From assembly GCA_019359325.1 (NCBI GenBank), contig JAHHHN010000015.1, positions 1-64,000 of the forward strand: DNA of 64,000 nt, written 5' to 3'. The notes under the pieces were generated by a model. That model made no database searches, had not been told where the DNA came from, and saw nothing but the letters and a program-made list of their open reading frames with translations. The DNA is from Mojavia pulchra JT2-VF2. GTDB taxonomy: Bacteria; Cyanobacteriota; Cyanobacteriia; Cyanobacteriales; Nostocaceae. Positions 56,356 to 64,000 of this stretch are shown piece by piece. A program made the translations under genes and the position numbers. The stretch's first letter is position 1. Each line of letters opens with the position of its first letter.

Positions 56356-57219
56356 ATGGGCAGTATTTGGGAACTCGATTTTTACTCTCGTCCAGTTCTG
56401 GACGAAAATCAGAAAAAACTTTGGGAAGTCTTAATCTGTGAAAGTCCTTTAGATATTCGCGCAAAAACAGATTCTCTGTTTCGCTATGCTCAATATTGCC
56501 CCAGTACTCAGGTAAATTCGGGCTGGTTGCGGGCGGCGTTGCAGGAGGCTATTACCAAAGCAGGAGAAGCACCAATCAAAATCCGCTTTTTCCGCCGCCA
56601 AATGAACAACATGATTACTAAAGCTTGCCAGGATGTGGGTATACCTGCCCAGCCTAGCCGCCGGACTTTGGTTCTCAATCAATGGCTACAACAGCGGATA
56701 GAGGAAGTGTACCCTAATGAGCCAGGGTATCAAGGGGGAGCAAATCCTTCGGTGCGTTTAGAAAGCCCTTTACCTCAAAGGTTACCAGATGCTTTGGAAG
56801 GACAGCAGTGGGTTTTTGTCTCCTTATCAGCTGCTGATTTGATGGATATGCCAGAGTGGGAAATTGGTTTTAGTGAAGCTTTCCCTCTAGAATTGGCGCA
56901 AGTTTCGCCAGAAACCCGCATTCCAGGTGTTTTGATTTTCTCACCTAGAGCCTTACCCTTAGCAGGCTGGATGTCTGGTTTGGATTTAGCTGTCTTGAAA
57001 TTTGACACAAGTGTTGGGTCACGATTAATTTTAGAAACTGGTGTGACTGAAAGCTGGATTTTGGCAAATATCAAAAACCCTCAAACTCTGGCAGAAGCAA
57101 AAGGTTTTGAAGCAGCAAAGCAAAAAGCCAATGGAGTGCATTTTATCGGTGTGCAATCAAATCCCCAAGCAGAATCTTTTGCTGGATTTTGGCTGTTACA
57201 AGATGTCAATCTGCCGTAA
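56356..57219 (+). CDS. Tab2/Atab2 family RNA-binding protein
   Basis: The 287-residue protein has the Tab2 (formerly DUF1092) signatures: WELDFYSRPVLDENQKKLWE at residues 5-24, then LFRYAQYCPSTQVNS, FFRRQMNNMITKAC, and the late FSPRALPLAGWMSGLDLAVL. In Chlamydomonas and Arabidopsis this family promotes translation of psaB or both photosystem mRNAs in the chloroplast. The cyanobacterial member is thought to have the same type of role; that is inference. There is no signal peptide. It is a single gene with an ATG start. Confidence 0.92.
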   Translation: MGSIWELDFYSRPVLDENQKKLWEVLICESPLDIRAKTDSLFRYAQYCPSTQVNSGWLRAALQEAITKAGEAPIKIRFFRRQMNNMITKACQDVGIPAQPSRRTLVLNQWLQQRIEEVYPNEPGYQGGANPSVRLESPLPQRLPDALEGQQWVFVSLSAADLMDMPEWEIGFSEAFPLELAQVSPETRIPGVLIFSPRALPLAGWMSGLDLAVLKFDTSVGSRLILETGVTESWILANIKNPQTLAEAKGFEAAKQKANGVHFIGVQSNPQAESFAGFWLLQDVNLP

Positions 57220-57385
57220 ATTAATGGCAGGGTAGTGAGAAATCGGGACGAGGATCAACAAGAAGGGCACTAATGGCTCTTGACCAATAACTAGCCATTC
57301 ATGGCTAATTACTAATTACTAACCCAAAACAGCAACGGCTGATACACACTGATAGATGTCGATGATTTGGGATAATGATCTGCGC

Positions 57386-57496
57386 GACAGTTGCTACAAG
57401 TCGGCAAAGCCGACGCCACTTGCTACCCTGCGGGTTCTCCTTTGGAGTACAAGCCGGGAAACTCGTAAGGGCGCAGTGGCTCCCCAACGCACTGCC
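57386..57496. repeat. Dispersed repeat with ACAGTTGCTACAA / CGCACTGCC ends
   Basis: The segment begins ACAGTTGCTACAAGTCGGCA and ends CCCAACGCACTGCC. A shorter inverted relative, GGCAGTGCGTTG to GTAGCAACTGCC, is found at 9042-9082, and GCCAATGCGTTGCGG at 8881 is a partial match. This repeat-rich stretch is directly upstream of the PmbA gene and holds no gene. Confidence 0.6.
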
Positions 57497-57543
57497 TTGT
57501 CCATCTGCGGTTCAAAATCCACATCCACAATTTACCAAGGGTC

Positions 57544-58860
57544 ATGGGTTCTGAAAATTTTTCATCACAAGATACGCTAGCAGAATATTTGCTGGAACTA
57601 GCCATCAAGTCTGGAGCAGAAGCTGCTGAAGTGTATCAGTCGCGATCGCTTTCTCGACCAGTCTTTTTTGAGGCCAACCGCCTCAAGCAGCTTGAAACCA
57701 GCCAATCTGAAGGCACAGCACTACGGTTGTGGCGCAATGGATGTCCCGGATTAACGGTGGCTTACGGTTCTGTGGAACCACAAGCTATGGTCGAAAGGTC
57801 TTTAGCCTTGAGCCAACTTAATCAACCAGAACCAGTAGAGTTAGCTAGTAACTCTCGGCCGTCCTACCCAAATTTGGGTAAAAATGTGCCTATAGAAGTT
57901 TTAGTAGACTGGGGCAAAGAAGCGATCGCCCTAATTCGTGATACCTATCCAGATGTTGTTTGCAATAGTGACTGGGAATGTGATGTTGAAACTACCAGAT
58001 TGGTAAATACCCAAGGTTTAGATTGCTACTACACCGACACCACCCTCAGCTGTTATATGTCAGCCGAATGGGTACGAGGTGATGATTTTTTAAGCGTTTC
58101 TGATGGTCAAACCCAACGGAACGAACTAGACCCGGAGAAACTAGCTCTCCAAATTTTACAACGGTTATTTTGGGCCAGAGAAAATGTTCCACCTCTAACT
58201 GGTCGTGTTCCAGTTTTGTTCACGTCTAAAGCTGCTGATATGCTTTGGGGTACTGTGCAAGCAGCGTTAAATGGTAAGCGTGTGCTAGAAAAAGCTTCTC
58301 CTTGGGCAGAACGTTTGGGCAAACCCGTACTTGCACCTAATCTCACCCTCTACCAAGACCCCCAAGCTGGGCCTTACAGTTGCCCCTTTGACGATGAAGG
58401 CTCTGCTACGAATTCTTTGGTATTTATCCAAAACGGAATTTTACAACATTTTTATAGCGATCGCACTACTGGACGCCAATTAGGTATTGGTAGCACAGGC
58501 AATGGTTTTCGTCCTAGTTTGGGCAGCTATCCCACCCCTGGTTTATTTAATTTTCTGATCCAGCCCGGTTATGCATCACTGCAAGATTTGATTCGACAAA
58601 TGGATGATGGCTTGATTGTGGATCAAATGCTTGGTGGTGGTGGCGGCATTTCTGGCGACTTTTCAATCAATATTGAGTTGGGCTACCGTGTGCAAAATGG
58701 TCAAGTAATTGGGCGTGTTAAAGATACAATGGTTGCTGGCAATATCTACTCAGCCCTCAAAGAATTAGTAACTTTAGGCGGCGATGCTGATTGGAATGGC
58801 TCTTGTTACACTCCCTCTTTGATAGTAGAGGGGCTATCCACTACCAGCCGCAACAATTAA
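57544..58860 (+). CDS. TldD/PmbA family metallopeptidase (PmbA/TldE-like)
   Basis: A 438-residue protein of the modulator-of-gyrase family. It shows GTALRLWRNGCPGLTVAYGS early, the middle-domain SPWAERLGKPV, then SCPFDDEGSATNSLVFIQNGIL and FNFLIQPG. The C-terminal IELGYRVQNGQVIGRVKDTMVAGN is typical. The HExxxH metal motif of TldD is not present, which fits the PmbA/TldE subunit type. TldD and TldE together form a protease acting on modified peptides. No TldD is adjacent in the window. Confidence 0.88.
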   Translation: MGSENFSSQDTLAEYLLELAIKSGAEAAEVYQSRSLSRPVFFEANRLKQLETSQSEGTALRLWRNGCPGLTVAYGSVEPQAMVERSLALSQLNQPEPVELASNSRPSYPNLGKNVPIEVLVDWGKEAIALIRDTYPDVVCNSDWECDVETTRLVNTQGLDCYYTDTTLSCYMSAEWVRGDDFLSVSDGQTQRNELDPEKLALQILQRLFWARENVPPLTGRVPVLFTSKAADMLWGTVQAALNGKRVLEKASPWAERLGKPVLAPNLTLYQDPQAGPYSCPFDDEGSATNSLVFIQNGILQHFYSDRTTGRQLGIGSTGNGFRPSLGSYPTPGLFNFLIQPGYASLQDLIRQMDDGLIVDQMLGGGGGISGDFSINIELGYRVQNGQVIGRVKDTMVAGNIYSALKELVTLGGDADWNGSCYTPSLIVEGLSTTSRNN

Positions 58861-59185
58861 AAATTCAAAATCAATCGCATATTCATAGATAAACCAAGTA
58901 ACAAAACTGATGGTCTTTAGTTTGATAGAGTAGTATTCTACAGATTTGAGAACTTATATCTTGTTCATTAAATTACTGATACTTCTGGCCAGACCTTTCC
59001 TTGAACCCTGGTAGAGGTGGGTGAGGGCTGATTTATCATAGGCAATTTGCCGGACAAGATATTAGCTTCACAATTAAATTGAATATCAGGATTTACCTGC
59101 TGAAGCTGGGAAGAATAATAGGATAAGGGTTTTTTAACCTTTGAATTATTTCTTTTTGAATTTTGAATTTTTAAATTTGAATTTT
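58861..59185. other. Intergenic region
   Basis: No gene. Near the 3' end, at about 59155-59185, a run of TTTGAATTT-like units (STRR-type heptad repeats) abuts the start codon of the ClC gene, so this repeat forms its leader. The rest is AT-rich. Confidence 0.5.
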
Positions 59186-61870
59186 ATGTCGCTTCCTGTT
59201 CTGACTCAGCGCTTTCGCAGTTTGTGGCAGCCAAGGAAAGGTTTAGCGATCGCAGAAGCTTCTGTTATCGGTCTCGTGGCCGCCCTATCAGCGGTGTTCC
59301 TTAAAGTAGGGTCGGGATGGCTGGGGACATGGCGAGTCCATAGTGCCAACATTTTACCAGTATGGCTGGCTCTACCCGCAGTTGGCATGATTTTCGGTTT
59401 CTTGGCGGGTTGGTTGGTGCAACGGGTAGCTCCAGAGGCGGCGGGTAGCGGTATACCTCAAGTTAAAGCGACTCTTGCGAATGTGCCGATGACATTATCT
59501 TGGCGCGTGGCAGCAGTAAAATTACTCAGCGCCATCATCGTTTTAGGTTCAGGGATAACTCTAGGGCGACAAGGCCCCACCGTCCATGTTGGGGCAGGTT
59601 TGGCAGCAGGGATGAGCCGTTGGGTTCCCACTTCCCCAGATCATCGGCGACAGATGATTGCTGCTGGTGCTGGGGCTGGTTTGGCAGCCGCTTTTAATGC
59701 CCCGATCGCTGGCGTATTGTTTATCGTAGAGGAATTACTTCAGGACTTATCAGGACTAACCCTGGGAACTGCTATTATTGCCTCGTTTATTGGTGGAGTC
59801 ATATCTCGATTGTTGGGCGGCGGTAGTCTGGATCTGAATCTGCAATTGACCCAATCCTCTAGCCAATTCTCCATACCAGAAATTCCCTTTTTCCTGCTGT
59901 TGGGTATCTTGGCAGGTTTATTGGGTGCATTATTTAATCAGGGGCTAGTTTTTAGCATAAAGCTTTACAGAAGATTGCATATCAGTTTACCGCTACGAGT
60001 AGCCTTAGCTGGCTTAATTTCTGGTGTCGTCGTGGCAATTCTTCCAGCATCATTCCGTGATAATACAGGTTTAAGGGAGTATTTAATTACTGGTGAGGCT
60101 AATGCTTTCTTAGCAGCGATCGCATTTGTGGCTCAGTTCGTTCTGACATTAGTAGCATTTGGTTCAGGCGCACCTGGAGGCTTATTTGCTCCCAGCCTAA
60201 TTTTGGGTTCTTGTTTAGGACACATAGTTGGTGTGGGTGAGTCTCAACTTTTGGGAGGTGGTTCTCCTACTACCTATGCTTTAGCCGGAATGGGAGGATT
60301 TTTTAGCGCCGTTTCTAAAGTACCAATCACGGCAATTGTGATTGTCTTTGAAATGACAACAGATTTTAACTTGGTGTTACCCTTGATGATTGTTTGTGTA
60401 ACATCTTACTTGATGGCAGAAAAGGTAGTGCCTGGTTCGCTTTATGAAAAACTTTTACAATTGAACGGCATCACCCTGACTAAAGACGCTCCTATAGAGG
60501 GGATACTAACAAAGTTAACCGCCAAAGATGTTATGCAACAACGAGTGGAAACCCTGGATGTAGAGATGAGTATGGATGAAGCCATACAAGCATTCTCTCG
60601 TTCCCATCATCGGGGTTTTCCAGTAGTTGAGGAATGTAAATTAGTAGGGATTGTCACACAATCAGATTTACTCAAAATACGCGATCGCAACTTACCAAAC
60701 GATACTGCCTTACGCGCAATTATGACACCTAGACCGATGACGGTCACACCTATTCACAATCTCAGCAATGTGCTGTATTTGCTAGATCGTTATCAAATCA
60801 GTCGCTTGCCAGTAGTGGAAGGACGAAAATTAATTGGAATTATTACTCGTGCAGATATTATTCGAGCCGAAGCAGACCATCTTAATTGTGAAACCGCAAC
60901 TTTAGGGCCGCAACCAGAACCTTCTTATGTAGTTTACCAAACGCGAGCGCCAAGCATCGGCAGAGGTAGATTATTGGTGACAGTGGCTAATCCTGAAACA
61001 GCAGGTACTTTATTACAAATGGCAGCAGCAATTGCCCGCGATCGCCACTTTGAAATTGAGTGTGTACAAGTTATCTTAGTATCGCGCCACAGTTCCCCAA
61101 CAGAAACCCAAGTCAGCACAGCAAAAAGCCGCCGCTTACTTCGACAAGCCGAAGTTTTGGCGAAAAAGTTGCGAATCCCACTGCATACGCAGATTCGAGT
61201 TGCCCATGATGTCGCTCAGGCAATTTTGGAAGCAGTCAACGAACGACATATCGATTTAATTTTAATGGGTTGGAAAGGTAACACTTCCACCCCTGGCCGG
61301 ATTTTTGGCAATGTTGTAGATACCATCATTCGCCAAGCCACCTGTGATGTGGTGCTTGTGAAATTAGGTAACACTCAACAGTCATCCCCTCTACCCCTTT
61401 ATTCTCATCCTCCCTTTTCTGTCTCTCCTCCTCTGTCTTTTTCTCCTCCTTTGCCCGCCTCTCTGCAATTTAACCGCTGGCTAGTACCAATGGCTGGTGG
61501 CCCGAATGCGCGCGAGGCAATTAAATTGCTTCCTGCTTTGGTGACATTGGGAGAAGATCCACAAATTCGGCTGACACGCGTGTTTAAGCCATCTGAGTTA
61601 GAGCCAGATATGACAGTATTAGAACAAGCAATCCGTCAACTCATGCGCCGTCGCAACTTGTCTAGTACTGTAGTTGCTACCCCAGTTAAGGCTGATTCTG
61701 TTTCTGAAGGCGTGATTAACCTAGTCAAAACAGAAAATTACGATGTAGTTGTTTTGGGAGCTTCTCGTGAGGGATTATTACAACAGGCAATTCAAGGTAA
61801 TATTCCAGAAGCGATCGCCTCTGGTGTAGAAAGTACAGTAATTTTGGTTAGGGGTGCAATTAACAAGTAA
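59186..61870 (+). CDS. ClC chloride channel with CBS pair and two USP-like domains
   Basis: From the ATG at 59186 the product has 894 residues. The ClC core (about 20-430) shows GSGIPQVK, GRQGPTVHVGAG and GSGAPGGLFAPSLILGS. In GxEGP the gating Glu is Gln129, while the internal proton Glu pair EE at 182-183 is kept. Two CBS domains follow (about 450-575), with GFPVVEECKLVGIVTQSDL and SRLPVVEGRKLIGIITRADI. Then come two USP-like domains (about 605-730 and 765-893). A Pro/Ser-rich stretch separates them and looks like an in-frame insertion. A TTG at 59141 would add a Phe/Leu-rich leader and is unlikely. It should pass chloride or another anion. Confidence 0.92.
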   Translation: MSLPVLTQRFRSLWQPRKGLAIAEASVIGLVAALSAVFLKVGSGWLGTWRVHSANILPVWLALPAVGMIFGFLAGWLVQRVAPEAAGSGIPQVKATLANVPMTLSWRVAAVKLLSAIIVLGSGITLGRQGPTVHVGAGLAAGMSRWVPTSPDHRRQMIAAGAGAGLAAAFNAPIAGVLFIVEELLQDLSGLTLGTAIIASFIGGVISRLLGGGSLDLNLQLTQSSSQFSIPEIPFFLLLGILAGLLGALFNQGLVFSIKLYRRLHISLPLRVALAGLISGVVVAILPASFRDNTGLREYLITGEANAFLAAIAFVAQFVLTLVAFGSGAPGGLFAPSLILGSCLGHIVGVGESQLLGGGSPTTYALAGMGGFFSAVSKVPITAIVIVFEMTTDFNLVLPLMIVCVTSYLMAEKVVPGSLYEKLLQLNGITLTKDAPIEGILTKLTAKDVMQQRVETLDVEMSMDEAIQAFSRSHHRGFPVVEECKLVGIVTQSDLLKIRDRNLPNDTALRAIMTPRPMTVTPIHNLSNVLYLLDRYQISRLPVVEGRKLIGIITRADIIRAEADHLNCETATLGPQPEPSYVVYQTRAPSIGRGRLLVTVANPETAGTLLQMAAAIARDRHFEIECVQVILVSRHSSPTETQVSTAKSRRLLRQAEVLAKKLRIPLHTQIRVAHDVAQAILEAVNERHIDLILMGWKGNTSTPGRIFGNVVDTIIRQATCDVVLVKLGNTQQSSPLPLYSHPPFSVSPPLSFSPPLPASLQFNRWLVPMAGGPNAREAIKLLPALVTLGEDPQIRLTRVFKPSELEPDMTVLEQAIRQLMRRRNLSSTVVATPVKADSVSEGVINLVKTENYDVVVLGASREGLLQQAIQGNIPEAIASGVESTVILVRGAINK

Positions 61871-61895
61871 AAAATTCCCTGCAAGCATAGAGCAA

Positions 61896-61917
61896 AGCCT
61901 GCATACAACAGCAGGCT
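61896..61917. terminator. Hairpin between convergent genes
   Basis: AGCCTGC (61896-61902) pairs with GCAGGCT (61911-61917) around an 8-base loop. It lies 25 bases after the ClC stop codon. No T run follows, so termination here is a weak proposal. Confidence 0.4.
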
Positions 61918-61969
61918 ACAACCAAAACCTATTCGTAGAATTTACCCAAAATTGGAGAGCCAATCTAAA

Positions 61970-62269
61970 TTAATAATTAGAACGGGAACCAGAAGAGCCT
62001 ACCACATCACGAGTGCCGTAAGCTGTAGATTGATCGTCTCTGCGGCTCTTACGACCGAACAGACCAAACAAACCAAGTAATCCCAACAAACCCCAATCGC
62101 CATCCGCATAATTACCATCGGTAAGAGGACGGTCTGTAGTAGTGGTAGTGGTGGTATCTGTAGCCGTGCCATCAGGAGTAGTAGTCGTCTGAGCAGAAGC
62201 AGGCAGAACAGCTAAACTTAGTGCTAAAACAGTACTTCCCAAAACCTTGGATACATCAGAGTGTTTCAC
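61970..62269 (-). CDS. WGxxGxxG family secreted protein
   Basis: From the GTG at 62269 the protein has 99 residues. It starts with a signal peptide (KHSDVSKVLGSTVLALSLAV, then LPASA), then a Thr-rich linker (TTTTPDGTATDTTTTTT). After it comes the WGLLGLLGLFGLFG hydrophobic motif followed by basic RKSRRDD, a short membrane-anchor pattern of the WGxxGxxG family, and a Ser/Arg-rich tail. The family is common in cyanobacteria and has no assigned role. A TTG at 62284 is the other start; GAGG lies about nine bases before the GTG. Confidence 0.82.
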   Translation of the reverse strand: MKHSDVSKVLGSTVLALSLAVLPASAQTTTTPDGTATDTTTTTTTDRPLTDGNYADGDWGLLGLLGLFGLFGRKSRRDDQSTAYGTRDVVGSSGSRSNY

Positions 62270-62518
62270 GTTCAAATTCCTCAACTCAATTTCCGAAATT
62301 TATTTATAGTTACAGCTTATTAAGTTTTCGCAGAGCTAGAATCAATCGTTAGCTGGAGATTGATATCCGCTGGAAGTCGCATTTTTTGTTAACTGCTTTG
62401 ATGAAAAAATCCGATAGGTTGATTTTCATCATAAATTTGCCAAATCTTGAGTAATGTAAGGTAGGCAATGCCTACCCTACGTCTGTATTTCTTAATTACG
62501 AATTACTATTAGTACTTC

Positions 62519-64000
62519 TTACTTAGAAATTTGCCAAATTTTGAGAATATTTCCAGCACTACCACCACTGGCAATAGTTTTTCCATCAGGGCTGATGGCT
62601 ACAGAATAAATGTAGCCAGAATCTTGTGTTAAAGTGCGGATTTCTTGCCCAGTTGCTGTATTCCAAAGTTTAATTGTATTATCACTACTGCCACTGACAA
62701 GGGTTACAATGTTTAATTTGTCATTGCCTGCCTTTGGTACATAAGCAACAGAATTCACCTTTTCGGAATGCGCCTTTAAGGTATGAATTGTTTTTCCCGT
62801 CACTAGATTCCATAATTTGATTGTCTTGTCCTTACTACCGCTAGCAAGAGTCACACCATCAGGACTAAAAGCCACAGACTGAACTAATTCAGAATGCCCT
62901 TCTAGGGTACGAATTTCCTTCCCTGTCGCTAAATTCCACAGTTTAATCTTCCTATCCCAACTACCACTGGCAAGAGTCTTACCATCAGGACTAAAAGCAA
63001 TAGAAGAAACCGCGTTAGAATGTCCCTCCAAGGTGCGTATTACCTGCCCATTTGCTAGATTCCACAGTTTAATTGTTTTGTCTAAGCTGCCACTGGCAAG
63101 AATTTTGCCATCAGGACTTAAGCTAACAGTAGCAATTCCCTGAGAATGGCCTTTCAGTGTAAAAATTTCCTTCCCGGTTGTTGTATTCCACAGTTTGATT
63201 GTCTTATCGTTACTGCCACTAGCAAGGGTTTTGCCATTATGACTCAAGGCAATAGTCCAAACCCATCCAGAGTGACCCTTTAAAGAACGGATTTCTTTTC
63301 CAGTTTCTGTATTCCAAAGTTTGATTGTCTTGTCGTCACTGCCACTAGCCAAGGTAACACCATCAGCAGCAAAAGCTACAGAGTTCACATCACTGGAATG
63401 TCCCTTGAGGCTGTTGGATTGAATAAAATTTTCTGTAGGTTGAACAGGATTAGAAGAGGTAACAATTGCCTGCGGACGAGACTGTAAATACCAAACTCCC
63501 CCTAATCCCAATAGGAAAATAGCAGCATTTATTAATAATCGGTTTTGCAGATATGGTCTGTGAACTAATGTGGTTGGCAGTACGGTTGCAGGTACTGGCT
63601 CTGATGATGGCTCATTTGTCAAGTCCCTGAGTACTTCATCAGCCGATTGATAACGTTTTTGGATGTCTGTTGTTAACAACTTATCTAAAACCTGCTCCAA
63701 ATTAACACCTGATGTTACCCCATCTATATCCCGATTACGCAAATATTGTTGCCATGAAGTAACCCAACCATAGCCCTGTTGTATCCAAAGTTTAGATGGG
63801 CGAATCCCAGTTAGTAAATGAAAGCAAGTCGCACCCAAACTGAATAAATCACTAGCTGGATAAGCTTTGCCATCCTGCATTTGTTCAATAGGGGTGTAAC
63901 CATGTGAACCAATGGTCGTCCCGATTTTAGTCTGCACTGTTGCTGTTAACTGTTTTGAAGAGCCAAAATCAATTAACACTAATCGCCCATCACTGTGACG
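62519..64000 (-). CDS. Ser/Thr protein kinase with WD40 propeller (5' end outside window)
   Basis: The frame stays open to the right edge, so the N-terminal kinase lobe and most of the catalytic loop are missing. The visible part starts near the DFG motif (LVLIDFGSSKQL), continues with the activation segment GSHGYTPIEQ and SLGATCFHLLTG, and ends the kinase domain near residue 150 of the partial sequence. A membrane helix follows (INAAIFLLGLGGVWYLQ). Seven WD40 units then make one propeller, with KTIKLWN repeats and a terminal ILKIWQISK. This layout is typical of cyanobacterial Pkn-WD40 kinases. Its substrate is unknown. Confidence 0.92.
   Translation of the reverse strand, partial: RHSDGRLVLIDFGSSKQLTATVQTKIGTTIGSHGYTPIEQMQDGKAYPASDLFSLGATCFHLLTGIRPSKLWIQQGYGWVTSWQQYLRNRDIDGVTSGVNLEQVLDKLLTTDIQKRYQSADEVLRDLTNEPSSEPVPATVLPTTLVHRPYLQNRLLINAAIFLLGLGGVWYLQSRPQAIVTSSNPVQPTENFIQSNSLKGHSSDVNSVAFAADGVTLASGSDDKTIKLWNTETGKEIRSLKGHSGWVWTIALSHNGKTLASGSNDKTIKLWNTTTGKEIFTLKGHSQGIATVSLSPDGKILASGSLDKTIKLWNLANGQVIRTLEGHSNAVSSIAFSPDGKTLASGSWDRKIKLWNLATGKEIRTLEGHSELVQSVAFSPDGVTLASGSKDKTIKLWNLVTGKTIHTLKAHSEKVNSVAYVPKAGNDKLNIVTLVSGSSDNTIKLWNTATGQEIRTLTQDSGYIYSVAISPDGKTIASGGSAGNILKIWQISK

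Noticed and set aside
57356-57580. Plus-strand frame upstream of the PmbA gene
   Set aside because: It lies in a dispersed repeat and overlaps the start of the PmbA frame.

Overview
This window looks like chromosomal DNA of a filamentous, heterocyst-forming cyanobacterium close to Nostoc/Anabaena. The evidence is the end of a psbA (photosystem II D1) gene at the left edge, a Tab2-type photosystem translation factor, a DevBCA-type exporter, many two-component kinases, WD40 regulators, very frequent HIP1-type GCGATCGC octamers, and intergenic DNA full of short dispersed repeats (CCCCCTAACCCCC-type stems, TGAATTT runs, small inverted-repeat elements).

Layout. 1-2.3 kb: psbA 3' end with terminator, an alpha/beta hydrolase, a secreted hypothetical protein. 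2.4-5.3 kb: a 21-bp tandem repeat, a small inverted-repeat element and the RarA/methyltransferase-like fusion gene. 5.4-11 kb: a methyltransferase, a response regulator with its membrane histidine kinase, a segmentally duplicated intergenic region, and a paralogous GAF histidine kinase. 11-17 kb: a truncated RibD-type reductase, a divergent manganese ABC transporter locus (mntC / mntAB), a HAD hydrolase and small unknowns. 17-27 kb: a 2059-residue hybrid kinase, a NurA-type nuclease, a PAS histidine kinase. 27-38 kb: PBP4-type carboxypeptidase, TerB-like protein, acetolactate synthase with a zinc-ribbon tail, MFS transporter, an alpha/beta-fold protein, a ferrochelatase-family protein ending in ten histidines, argD, and a two-TM potassium channel. 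38-46 kb: an orphan adenylation-carrier-thioesterase enzyme, a homologue of the B12 trafficking protein MMADHC (CblD), an ExbB/TolQ protein without ExbD, and a hybrid kinase. 46-51 kb: a DevBCA exporter operon with a DUF2834 gene and a TetR regulator. 51-64 kb: an NLR-like NB-ARC/WD40 protein, an array of 21-bp hairpin repeats, a nonsense-interrupted beta-propeller gene, Tab2, a PmbA/TldD protein, a ClC channel with CBS and USP domains, a WGxxGxxG protein, and the 3' part of a Ser/Thr kinase-WD40 gene running off the right edge.

Working relations that the sequence supports are few: the kinase/response-regulator pair (stop-to-start gap 12 nt), MntCAB, and the DevB-DUF2834-DevC-DevA-TetR group. 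Most other genes stand alone between repeat-rich spacers. Gene decay is visible in several places: the RibD fragment, the propeller pseudogene, a leftover kinase tail, and a possible exbD remnant. The points most worth a second look are the hairpin array at about 54.8-55.1 kb, the NLR-like protein with near-identical WD40 blades, the A-T-TE enzyme, the CblD homologue, the His10-tailed chelatase, and the clean insertion with a 13-bp target duplication near 9 kb.
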